NCBI GenBank assembly: GCA_051306415.1 | Contig: JBPPNE010000002.1 | Coordinates: 1-49,588 of the forward strand | Length of the DNA: 49,588 nt | From: CBDDRG01 sp051306415 | GTDB lineage: Bacteria; Pseudomonadota; Gammaproteobacteria; Pseudomonadales; Porticoccaceae | Reading direction: 5' to 3' | In this document: positions 21,864 through 31,174 of the stretch, piece by piece | Numbering within the stretch: position 1 is the first letter of the stretch | How the letters are laid out: each line of letters begins with the position of its first letter | Notes under the pieces: model-generated | What the model was told of the DNA's origin: nothing | Databases searched by the model: none | Seen by the model: only the letters and a program-made list of their open reading frames with translations | Made by a program: the position numbers and the translations under genes

Positions 21864-24281
21864 TCAGATATCCAGATTGGCCACGGCAAGGGCATTGGTT
21901 TCGATGAACGCTCGGCGCGGCTCGACATCATCACCCATCAGGGTATTAAACATTTGATCCGCGGCGATGGCGTCCTCGACCGTCACCTTGAGTAGCCGCC
22001 GAGTCTCTGGGTCCATGGTGGTTTCCCACAATTGGCCTGGGTTCATTTCACCCAGCCCCTTGTACCGCTGGATCGAATAACCGCGGCGAGATTCCGCCAT
22101 CAACCAATCCAGCGCCTCTTTGAAGGTACCGACGGGGGCCGTTTTCTCGCCCCTGCGAATATGGGCCCCCTCGCCGAGGAGGTCATACAACTCCCGCCCC
22201 AGGTCGGTGATCGCACGATACTCCCCCGACGAAAAGAAATCGTGGTTGAACGAGTACGTGGTGGGAACACCATGAGCAGTGATCTCAACGCGCGGCAAAT
22301 GGATGTGACGCTCGCCATCTTCCCGAACTGAAAAACCATAGCGATGACTACCCGCTCGGGCACCGACGCCGAGACTTTGCTCGAGCTCAGCACACCAAGC
22401 TTCAACGCCTTGCCGATCCACCAGTCGGTCTACGTCCAAACGCGAGACATGAATCATCGCCTCCATTATCTCTGCCGGGTAGGCTCGCGACATGCGCTCA
22501 ATGGTGGTCATCACCTCTCGATAACGGTGAACTAGGCCCTCCAAACCAGTGCCCGCTATCCCTGGCGCCTCCGGGTTGACGTGCAGACTGGCGCCCTCCA
22601 GGGCGGACTGGGTGAGAAACGCTGTTAGCGCGCCGTCGTCCTTAAGATACCGCTCCTGCTTGCCCTTGCTGATCTTGTAGAGCGGGGGTTGCGCGATAAA
22701 GAGGTGGCCTCGGTCAACCAGCTCGCGCATCTGGCGAAAAAAGAACGTCAGCAGCAACGTCCGGATGTGGGAGCCATCGACATCAGCGTCGGTCATGATG
22801 ACGATGGTATGGTAGCGAAGCTTCTCGAGATTGAACTCGGCGGCGCCGATTCCGCAGCCCAGGGCTATGATCAGCGTGCCGACCTCCACGCTCGATAACA
22901 TCTTGTCAAATCGAGCTTTTTCGACGTTGAGGATCTTCCCTTTAAGGGGCAGAATAGCTTGGATTCGGCGATCTCTGCCTTGTTTGGCAGAGCCGCCCGC
23001 GGAGTCTCCCTCAACCAGGAAAAGCTCGGACAAGGCAGGGTCTTTTTCCTGACAATCGGCCAGCTTGCCGGGCAAGCCGGCGATATCCAGCGCCCCTTTC
23101 CGCCGCGTCATCTCCCGCGCTTTGCGAGCCGCTTCACGGGCTCTTGCCGCATCCACCATTTTGCCAGCGATACTTCGGGCCTCTTGGGGATTCTCCAGCA
23201 GGTAATCGGTGAAGTGCTTGGCCACCTCATGTTCAACGACCGTTTTTACCTCAGAGCTAACCAGTTTGTCCTTGGTTTGCGAAGAGAATTTCGGATCGGG
23301 CACCTTCACGGAAATAATGGCGGTAAGTCCTTCCCGCGCATCATCTCCCGTGGCGGCGACCTTGGCCTTACTGGCTATGCCTTCTTTTTCAATGTACGCG
23401 TTCAGCGTCCGCGTTAACGCTGCGCGATAACCCGCGAGATGGGTGCCGCCATCGCGCTGTGGGATATTGTTGGTGTAACAGAAAATATTCTCCTGATAGC
23501 CTTCATTCCACTGCATTGCCACCTCGACACCCATGCCGTCTTCCCGCTGGGCATTGAAATGCATGACGCTGTTGATGCCAGATTTATTCTGGTTCAAATA
23601 TTGAACAAAGGCCTTCAGGCCACCGACGTATTCATAGACCTCCTCTTTCCCGGTTCGCTCGTCAACGAGCTGGATGCGCACCCCAGAATTGAGAAATGAC
23701 AGCTCTCGCAGGCGTTTTGCGAGGATATCGAAGTGAAAGTCTATGCTGGTAAAGGTCGCCGGGGACGGCCAAAAGCGCACCTCGGTGCCTTTTTCCGTAG
23801 TATCACCCACAATCGCCAAGGGTGCTTCGGGAACACCATGGCGATAAATTTGTTCGTAGACCCTATTGTCTCGGCGGATAGTCAGGCGCAGCTTTGCCGA
23901 CAGCGCGTTGACCACAGACACCCCAACGCCATGGAGGCCGCCGGATACTTTGTAGCTATTATTGTTGAACTTTCCACCGGCGTGAAGCACCGTCATGATG
24001 ACCTCGGCAGCAGACACACCCTCCTCGTGTTGATCCACCGGGATGCCGCGGCCATTATCTGAGACCGAGACCGACTCACCCGGGTAAATAACCACGCGAA
24101 CCTCCGTGCAATGACCAGCAAGTGCTTCGTCAATCGCATTGTCAACAAGCTCAAAAACCATGTGGTGAAGCCCTGTGCCATCGTCCGTATCGCCGATGTA
24201 CATGCCAGGTCGCTTACGCACGGCATCCAGCCCTTTCAAAACGGTGATACTAGATGAGTCGTAAATCTGCTCTTCGCTCAT
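21864..24281 (-). CDS. gyrB: DNA gyrase subunit B
   Basis: This is the ATPase subunit of gyrase, which introduces negative supercoils with GyrA. The start at 24281 (MSEEQIYDSSSITVLKGLDA) overlaps the recF stop as ATGA; longer frames are recF-overlapping. Seen are the GHKL ATP site (ELVDNAIDEALAGHC, DNGRGIPVD, GLHGVGVSVVNALS), the transducer domain, and the TOPRIM motif LFLVEGDSAGGSAKQGRDR with PLKGKILNVEKAR and DADVDGSHIRTLLL. The insertion in the TOPRIM region and the 805-residue length are the gammaproteobacterial form. The C-terminus keeps QRYKGLGEMNPGQLWETTM. It is the last gene of dnaA-dnaN-recF-gyrB. Confidence 0.98.
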   Translation of the reverse strand: MSEEQIYDSSSITVLKGLDAVRKRPGMYIGDTDDGTGLHHMVFELVDNAIDEALAGHCTEVRVVIYPGESVSVSDNGRGIPVDQHEEGVSAAEVIMTVLHAGGKFNNNSYKVSGGLHGVGVSVVNALSAKLRLTIRRDNRVYEQIYRHGVPEAPLAIVGDTTEKGTEVRFWPSPATFTSIDFHFDILAKRLRELSFLNSGVRIQLVDERTGKEEVYEYVGGLKAFVQYLNQNKSGINSVMHFNAQREDGMGVEVAMQWNEGYQENIFCYTNNIPQRDGGTHLAGYRAALTRTLNAYIEKEGIASKAKVAATGDDAREGLTAIISVKVPDPKFSSQTKDKLVSSEVKTVVEHEVAKHFTDYLLENPQEARSIAGKMVDAARAREAARKAREMTRRKGALDIAGLPGKLADCQEKDPALSELFLVEGDSAGGSAKQGRDRRIQAILPLKGKILNVEKARFDKMLSSVEVGTLIIALGCGIGAAEFNLEKLRYHTIVIMTDADVDGSHIRTLLLTFFFRQMRELVDRGHLFIAQPPLYKISKGKQERYLKDDGALTAFLTQSALEGASLHVNPEAPGIAGTGLEGLVHRYREVMTTIERMSRAYPAEIMEAMIHVSRLDVDRLVDRQGVEAWCAELEQSLGVGARAGSHRYGFSVREDGERHIHLPRVEITAHGVPTTYSFNHDFFSSGEYRAITDLGRELYDLLGEGAHIRRGEKTAPVGTFKEALDWLMAESRRGYSIQRYKGLGEMNPGQLWETTMDPETRRLLKVTVEDAIAADQMFNTLMGDDVEPRRAFIETNALAVANLDI

Positions 24282-25435
24282 TGAGAGGCTTCCTCGAGTG
24301 ACCAAACCCCGTCTGGGGATGTTACTTTGCCTTGTTCCACGTGGAACACCCGCATCTTCCGCATCTTGCTGCCATTCACGCAGGACCACGGGTTAATCGC
24401 GCTCGGTGATTCCGTCCCGGTAACGAACACCTGGGCGTCTAACTCCTGAAGTAAACGCGCAACGTGGCACAAATTTTCGAAATCCAGCTCGGCGCCCAGG
24501 TCGTCCAGCAAATAAACGCAGCACTTGCCGGTCAGCCGCCGAAATAGATAGCCCTGAGCAAGGATCATCGCCACGATTACTATTTTTATCTGCCCACGAG
24601 AAAGGACCTCACCCGCCCCGGCGGTCCCGCAACGGATCGCGAGATCCGCCCGGTGCGGACCATGGTGAGTGGTGCCGACTAATTGATCCCGCTCGCGATC
24701 GGCTGCCAGCACATCCTCAAACCCTTTTCCCCTCTCCCACCCTTGGCGAAAGGCGAAGCTCAGCTTTGTTGCGGGGACTACCGGGAATTCAGCTAGCACG
24801 GCCTCAATCAATGGTAGTACTTGATCGAGATAGCGAAGGCGATGCTCCGTGACCTGGTTTGACAGCCCGACCAGCTCCTTGTCCCAACTCTCCAGCTCGG
24901 AGCCTGTCATTTTAACACGGCGGATCAACGCGGTCCGATGAGCCAGGCATCCCTGGAATCGCCGCCAGAGATCGCGATAAGCGTGTTCCACGTGGAACAC
25001 GCCCCAGTCAATAAATTGCCGGCGGCGCCCAGGGCTACCCTCAAGCAAACCGAAGCTTTCGTTATTCAACAATTGGAGCGGGAGCGTTTCAGCAAGAGTG
25101 GACGCGGCGCGAACGCGCTCACCGCGGACCTTGTACAAAAAGTCCCCGGCTTTGCTTCGAGAAATGCCCATGGGTGTTGTATGCCCGGCATCTGTGCCTT
25201 GCTCTCCATCCGCTAGCAGCCCAAACACCGTACAGTCCTGGGTGTCATGGTTGATAATCGGCTTCAGTAGGCGGGTACGAAACGAGCGGCCGCGCCCCAG
25301 CAGATAGATCGCTTCCAGCAAGCTGGTTTTACCACTGCCATTGGCGCCATAGATGACGTTGACCCCCGGGCCGGGGAACAGTCTCGCTTCGACCAGATTG
25401 CGCAGCCCGTAGACATCCAGTTGCTTTAAATACAT
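24278..25435 (-). CDS. recF: DNA replication and repair protein RecF
   Basis: RecF is an SMC-like ATPase that loads RecA at gaps with RecO and RecR. Walker A is GANGSGKT (residues 30-37), preceded by the usual LKQLDVYGLRNL start. GSPGRRRQFIDWGVFH lies mid-protein; the signature region is EVLSRGQIKIVIVAMILAQG and Walker B is VYLLDDLGAELD. The product has 385 residues, slightly longer than E. coli RecF at its C-terminus. Two perfect parS sites lie inside the gene, each encoding the peptide VFHVE; their codons are thus constrained by DNA as well as protein function. It starts 49 bases after dnaN. Confidence 0.96.
   Translation of the reverse strand: MYLKQLDVYGLRNLVEARLFPGPGVNVIYGANGSGKTSLLEAIYLLGRGRSFRTRLLKPIINHDTQDCTVFGLLADGEQGTDAGHTTPMGISRSKAGDFLYKVRGERVRAASTLAETLPLQLLNNESFGLLEGSPGRRRQFIDWGVFHVEHAYRDLWRRFQGCLAHRTALIRRVKMTGSELESWDKELVGLSNQVTEHRLRYLDQVLPLIEAVLAEFPVVPATKLSFAFRQGWERGKGFEDVLAADRERDQLVGTTHHGPHRADLAIRCGTAGAGEVLSRGQIKIVIVAMILAQGYLFRRLTGKCCVYLLDDLGAELDFENLCHVARLLQELDAQVFVTGTESPSAINPWSCVNGSKMRKMRVFHVEQGKVTSPDGVWSLEEASQ
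24333..24348. other. parS centromere site
   Basis: TGTTCCACGTGGAACA is a perfect 16-bp palindrome identical to the Pseudomonas-type parS consensus bound by ParB. It lies in the 3' part of recF, about 13 kb from parAB and 4 kb from the dnaA-upstream origin candidate. Confidence 0.92.
24984..24999. other. parS centromere site
   Basis: This is a second exact TGTTCCACGTGGAACA, 651 bp from the first and also inside recF. Two identical 16-mers within one gene are far beyond chance and show a ParB loading centre next to the origin. Confidence 0.93.
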
Positions 25436-25484
25436 GGCGCTGACATAGGGGAAGCGTCACGCGATCGCGGGGAAAAGGGGCTGA

Positions 25485-26585
25485 CTAGAGCCGCATGGGC
25501 ATAATCACGTAGAGCGAATTCTCTGCTGCCGGGTCTTCCACCAATGCGCTGCTATTGGCGTCTGACAACGTAAAGCGGGCTTCTGTGCCTCGCATTACAT
25601 TGAGGGCATCGAGGATATAGCCGACGTTGAAGCCAACTTCCATTTCGTCGCCGCGATAGGTCACCGCGATCTCTTCTTCAGCCTCCTCCTGCACCGGATT
25701 ATTAGCCACTATCCTGAGCTGGTCAGCGGTTAGCATCAATCGAACACCGCGGTATTTCTCGTTGGACAATATCGCCGTGCGCGCAAAGGCGTTACGCAGA
25801 TCTTCCCTATTTCCGATGAGAATTTGCTTGCCACCGCGGGGTAAAACCCGGTCGTAATCCGGATAAGCGCCATCGACAAGCTTGGAGGTAAAGCGGAACT
25901 CTGCCGTCACTACTCGAATATGGGTTGTACCGATCACAACGTTGGCTTCCCCGTCACCCGAGAGCATTCGGGATAGCTCCACCACCGCTTTACGGGGAAG
26001 GATGGCTTGTATCTTCTGCTCCGCGCCGATGGGCATCGACATCGTAGTCATCGCGAGCCGATGCCCATCCGTTGCAACCGCACGTAGCTTTCCCTCTCGA
26101 CCCTCCCACAGCATCCCATTCAGATAATAACGGACATCTTGGTGGGCCATCGCAAAAGCGGTGTTATCGATCATCTGCTTAAGGGCACCCTCTGTTCCGG
26201 AGAACTCCAGCTGTCCGGGGCTGTCATCGATACTGGGAAATTCGCTCGCGGGCAAGGACGACAGCGTAAACCGGCTGCGACCACTAACGATGGTCACGGC
26301 AGTATCCTCCGTGGAGAGGCTGATCAGCGCGGCATCCGGGAGAGACCGGCAGATGTCGACCAACTTACGGGCAGGCACGGTGACGCTGCCATCTTCCCCC
26401 GGCCCATCCAATGTCACCCAACCGACAATCTCCACTTCCAGGTCGGTTCCCGTCATCAACATCCGGTCGCCCTCCCGCGTGATCAGTACATTTGCCAAAA
26501 TCGGCAATGTCTGGCGGCGCTCAACAACGCCAGCGACCAGCTGCAAGGGTTTCAGGAGCGCTTCTCTGGTGATACTTAACTTCAT
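25485..26585 (-). CDS. dnaN: DNA polymerase III beta subunit (sliding clamp)
   Basis: This protein forms the ring that tethers polymerase III to DNA. The start MKLSITREALLKPLQLVAG at 26585 matches the family N-terminus; an in-frame ATG at 26609 adds eight unconserved residues. The 366 residues match the E. coli length, with the three clamp domains recognisable by VVERRQTLPILANV (domain I), FSGTEGALKQMIDNTAFAMA (domain II) and the C-terminal YVIMPMRL, whose MPM(R/L)L ending closes the partner-binding pocket. It lies 49 bases after dnaA, in one operon with recF and gyrB. Confidence 0.97.
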   Translation of the reverse strand: MKLSITREALLKPLQLVAGVVERRQTLPILANVLITREGDRMLMTGTDLEVEIVGWVTLDGPGEDGSVTVPARKLVDICRSLPDAALISLSTEDTAVTIVSGRSRFTLSSLPASEFPSIDDSPGQLEFSGTEGALKQMIDNTAFAMAHQDVRYYLNGMLWEGREGKLRAVATDGHRLAMTTMSMPIGAEQKIQAILPRKAVVELSRMLSGDGEANVVIGTTHIRVVTAEFRFTSKLVDGAYPDYDRVLPRGGKQILIGNREDLRNAFARTAILSNEKYRGVRLMLTADQLRIVANNPVQEEAEEEIAVTYRGDEMEVGFNVGYILDALNVMRGTEARFTLSDANSSALVEDPAAENSLYVIMPMRL

Positions 26586-26634
26586 CGCAACATCTCTTAT
26601 CCGGTTCAAGGGGCTGTTAGTAAGCGCTCACGTT

Positions 26635-28050
<1,416 letters not shown>

Positions 28051-28140
28051 AATCGCCTCCTTGTTATGTTTTTGCACAGATGAGGGCCTCTCTATTTATT
28101 CTTATTCGGTGGCTGCGTAGTGTAGAGCGGCGACTCTAGG

Positions 28141-28149
28141 TTATCCACA
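28141..28149 (+). promoter_or_regulatory. DnaA box (perfect)
   Basis: TTATCCACA, the strongest DnaA-box sequence, lies about 91 bases upstream of the dnaA start and next to the AT-rich tract. Confidence 0.85.
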
Positions 28150-28227
28150 CATTTTGTCTGCGGATCCGCGACCGATTTTAAAAAAATCTTTTATTTTCAG
28201 AATTTTATCTCCCTCAAAAGACTGTGT

Positions 28228-28236
28228 TTTTACACA
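28228..28236 (+). promoter_or_regulatory. DnaA box (consensus TTWTNCACA)
   Basis: TTTTACACA fits the relaxed DnaA consensus and lies between the two perfect boxes, downstream of the AT-rich tract. Confidence 0.6.
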
Positions 28237-28275
28237 ACCGCCAGCACTGGCGATGCGCAACAAATGACCTTTGCC

Positions 28276-28284
28276 TGTGGATAA
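28276..28284 (-). promoter_or_regulatory. DnaA box (perfect, opposite orientation)
   Basis: TGTGGATAA is the exact reverse complement of TTATCCACA, 127 bases from the first box. Confidence 0.85.
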
Positions 28285-28471
28285 CCTGTAAGCGTCTTCT
28301 TAACAGCCGGTGCATTTGCTGTCAGTTGTCTATTCTGAACAGCCTGGCCCACTACCTCGACGCCTTGCGCTCCGTGCTGGTGACCGAGCTCTCGAAAAGG
28401 GCCCGCTCGCCCCCTCATCGCTGGCTTTGCTGAAGGCACAGCCCCGCTCCGCGCGAGCCTTTCCCCTGTGC

Positions 28472-29347
28472 TCAGACCTTAAACCGGTATCCTAGACCCT
28501 CGCTGACGATATTGCCGCCCGTGGGGGTCGCGAAGTGGGTGCCCAGGACCAGCACCGGCCGATTGCCGAAACGCTGCATAAAACCGATACGGGTGCGCTC
28601 GGCGAGATCCGTTTCGTGATCCCCCATATCGATCCAGCCAGGATTGGCCATCTGACAGGGATGGTGAAACATGTCCCCGGTGATGACGGCCTCCTCACCC
28701 TTCGAAGTGATATGAACGCTGACATGGCCCGGCGTGTGGCCCGGTGTCGGGATCAGGCTGACCTCGTCGCTAATCTTGTGATTGGAGGCCACTAGCTCCA
28801 CCAGCCCGGCGTCGAAAATTGGTTTAAGCGCTTGGTCGAGGGCGTGGCTCTCGAACGGATCCTCGGCATCTTTCCAGTAGCCCCATTCGGTCTCGCCAAA
28901 CAGATAGCGGGCATTGGGGAAAGTGGGCACCCACTTTCCATTCTCATGCCGGGTATTCCAGCCCACGTGGTCAAAGTGCAAGTGGGTGCAAAGCACCCGG
29001 TCTATGGCCTCCGCGGGAAAGCCCAACTTGGCCATATTATCGAGAAACGGTGTGTTCAGATTCTTCCATTCCGGGAACAGCGGCAGGTTTTTACCATTGC
29101 CTGCGCAGGTATCAACAATGATATTGAGCTTGCCAGCACGGATCAGAAAGGCGTGGATGCTCAGCAGCATATTGCCATCGCCATCAATAAAATTGGGCTT
29201 CAACCAGCTCGCATGTGGTTCCAACTCTTTCACGGTGCGGTCGGGGAACAGGGAGCCAACCGGCGCGCGCAGCACCACTTCGACAAGGCGAGTAATGGTC
29301 ACATCACCGACGGTCCAGGATAGTTGTTCGTAAACGCGGTCATTCAT
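28472..29347 (-). CDS. Metallo-beta-lactamase-fold hydrolase (lactonase-like)
   Basis: This 291-residue cytoplasmic-looking protein has no signal peptide. The zinc motif is HLHFDH (122-127) in the THLHFDHVGWN context, with PTPGHTPGHVSVH around residue 200, ITGDMFHHP, and a late GTHFATP histidine. Family knowledge: this arrangement is shared by AHL lactonases and related esterases of the quorum-quenching type, but many homologues have other or unknown substrates. AAGGA stands about eight bases before the ATG. Its position is odd: it sits between the dnaA-upstream region and mnmE, a space normally free of unrelated genes near the origin. It is probably a separate transcription unit inserted during rearrangement. 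Confidence 0.87.
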   Translation of the reverse strand: MNDRVYEQLSWTVGDVTITRLVEVVLRAPVGSLFPDRTVKELEPHASWLKPNFIDGDGNMLLSIHAFLIRAGKLNIIVDTCAGNGKNLPLFPEWKNLNTPFLDNMAKLGFPAEAIDRVLCTHLHFDHVGWNTRHENGKWVPTFPNARYLFGETEWGYWKDAEDPFESHALDQALKPIFDAGLVELVASNHKISDEVSLIPTPGHTPGHVSVHITSKGEEAVITGDMFHHPCQMANPGWIDMGDHETDLAERTRIGFMQRFGNRPVLVLGTHFATPTGGNIVSEGLGYRFKV

Positions 29348-29795
29348 TGGTGTTTTCCTTATGGTGTTATCCGGCGGAAGTCTACCTAATTTGCCCCCAG
29401 ATCATCCACCCGACACGCGTAATAATTGATGGGCCGAACACTGCGGATGCTGGCGGACACCGTACCGCGAAAGAAGCGCTAGAACCCCTACACCGAGATT
29501 GCACCACTGCCGAGCGCGCGAGCCATGGGCGTGGTTACCGGCGGATATTGGCCTCCCCATTGCGGCGGTCAGAAAACCGCGCCATCCAAACCACACCGGA
29601 TTCCGACTGCCCGCAGGGGCTCGGACATCCACGCATTCGCAGTTCTCTTCCAATAGCGCCACACTTACCGACCGGGCTACAAAATACCCACCGGATAAAT
29701 GCTGTATGGGTAACCATGGCGTATTCGCAGCGGGGATTGATTACGCTTACAAAAAAGTGGGGTATTGATGATTACAGATTACCGCTGACGGCGTG
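29348..29795. other. 448-bp gap between the metallo-hydrolase and mnmE genes
   Basis: Short open frames occur on both strands but none has a ribosome site with plausible protein composition, and no RNA gene, terminator stem or repeat was recognised. It must hold the promoter of the minus-strand hydrolase gene near its left end and the 3' end of the mnmE transcript near its right end. It may be rearrangement debris. Confidence 0.4.
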
Positions 29796-31154
29796 CTACT
29801 TTCCAACGCAAAAGCTACTGAAAATTGCCTCGAGCAGATCGTCGGCGCCGAACTCACCGGTAATCTCTCCTAGCGCTTGCTGCGCCTGACGCAAGTCTTC
29901 AGCCACCAGCTCGCCCGCCGACTCCGCCGCCGCCACCGCGGCACGCGCGATATGTTCCTGAGCGCGGCGCAACGCATCCAGGTGTCTTCGCCGCGCCACG
30001 AACAGGCTGTCTTCGCCGCTGCGAAAGCCCATGCAGTCCTTGAGGTGTTGACGGAGCAGTTCCAGCCCATCCCCCGTCTTGGCCGATAACGCTATCACCG
30101 GATAATCGCCGGCAATCAGGCTTGCGGTCTGTTTCACGAGGTCAATCTTGTTAAAAACAAACGTCAGCTCGCGACGTCCCGGAAACCGCTGCGCGAACGA
30201 TGGCCAGTTAACCATCGGGTCCAGACTGTAGTCATCGTTGCTGTCGATCACAAAAAGAACGCGATCTGCCTGTTCTATCTCAACCCAGGCACGGCGAATA
30301 CCCTCTTGTTCTACCGGGTCCGGGCTTTCCCGCAACCCTGCTGTATCGATCACGTGTAGCGGCATGCCATCGATGTGAACACGCTCACGGAGGACATCGC
30401 GCGTGGTTCCGGGAATTGCCGTAACGATGGCCCTGTCCTCGCCGGCCAGCGCATTCAGGAGGCTGGATTTACCGGCATTGGGCTTGCCGGCTATCACCAC
30501 TCTCATGCCCTCCTGTAGCAATGTGCCCTGGGTGGCCGAGCGCAAAATACCTTGCAGTTGCTCGATAAGGCCGCTTAACTCATCGCCAACCTTGCTATCG
30601 CCAAGAAAATCGATCTCTTCTTCTGGAAAATCAATCGCGGCTTCGACATAGACACGCAGCTGTATCAATTCTTCAAGAAAACATCGGATGCGAGCCGAAA
30701 ATTCGCCTCGTAACGTGCGCAAAGCAGCCATTACCGTTTGCTTGGAGCCCGCATCGATTAGATCGGCTATCGCCTCTGCTTGAACCAAATCCAGTTTGTT
30801 GTTCAAAAACGCTCGCTCGGAAAACTCACCGGGGCGCGCCATGCGTACGCCTCGCATTAACACCTGTGCAAGCAAATTATCCATCACCACCAGACCACCG
30901 TGTCCCTGCAATTCCAGAACATCCTCGCCGGTAAAGGAGTTCGGCGCCGGGAAATACAACACGATGCCCTGGTCTATTGCTGCGCCCTGATGGTCGCTGA
31001 ACTCGCAGTGCGTGGCGTGGCGGGGAATAAGCTGTTTGCCCGATAGCGCTTCACCCAACGCACGCAAATCACGCCCGGAGATACGCACAATACCAATGCC
31101 GCCACGCCCTGGCGCCGTGGCTATCGCCGCAATGGTGTCGGTATCGGGTCCCAT
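29796..31154 (-). CDS. mnmE: tRNA modification GTPase MnmE
   Basis: With MnmG this GTPase forms the carboxymethylaminomethyl group on wobble U34 of several tRNAs. The start at 31154 (MGPDTDTIAAIATAPGRGGIGIVRISG) matches the family; the longer frame overlaps yidC. The N-terminal tetrahydrofolate-binding domain is followed by a helical part and the inserted G domain: G1 GKPNAGKSS, G2 PGTTRD, G3 DTAGLRES, G4 FNKIDL. The C-terminus ends FCVGK, whose cysteine is the conserved CxGK residue. The 452-residue length is normal. It lies 20 bases after yidC as the last gene of the rpmH-rnpA-yidD-yidC-mnmE cluster. Confidence 0.97.
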   Translation of the reverse strand: MGPDTDTIAAIATAPGRGGIGIVRISGRDLRALGEALSGKQLIPRHATHCEFSDHQGAAIDQGIVLYFPAPNSFTGEDVLELQGHGGLVVMDNLLAQVLMRGVRMARPGEFSERAFLNNKLDLVQAEAIADLIDAGSKQTVMAALRTLRGEFSARIRCFLEELIQLRVYVEAAIDFPEEEIDFLGDSKVGDELSGLIEQLQGILRSATQGTLLQEGMRVVIAGKPNAGKSSLLNALAGEDRAIVTAIPGTTRDVLRERVHIDGMPLHVIDTAGLRESPDPVEQEGIRRAWVEIEQADRVLFVIDSNDDYSLDPMVNWPSFAQRFPGRRELTFVFNKIDLVKQTASLIAGDYPVIALSAKTGDGLELLRQHLKDCMGFRSGEDSLFVARRRHLDALRRAQEHIARAAVAAAESAGELVAEDLRQAQQALGEITGEFGADDLLEAIFSSFCVGK

Positions 31155-31174
31155 GGGTCGGCAATAACGCGGGG

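Larger units (their letters stand above)
28078..28300. other. Candidate oriC / dnaA regulatory region
   Basis: The gap upstream of dnaA holds three sites fitting the DnaA-box consensus TTWTNCACA: TTATCCACA at 28141-28149 (plus), TTTTACACA at 28228-28236 (plus) and TGTGGATAA at 28276-28284 (minus strand box). Between the first two lies an AT-rich tract (about 28172-28212, TTTTAAAAAAATCTTTTATT-like) that could be the unwinding element. Placement next to dnaA is typical of oriC in Pseudomonas-type genomes. It may instead serve only dnaA autoregulation, because the rpmH-mnmG gap is a competing origin candidate. Bases 28300-28471 show nothing recognisable. Confidence 0.68.

Noticed and set aside
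29347..29889. 180-codon plus-strand frame in the gap before mnmE
   Set aside because: No ribosome site, protein-like composition or homology; it also runs into the antisense of mnmE.
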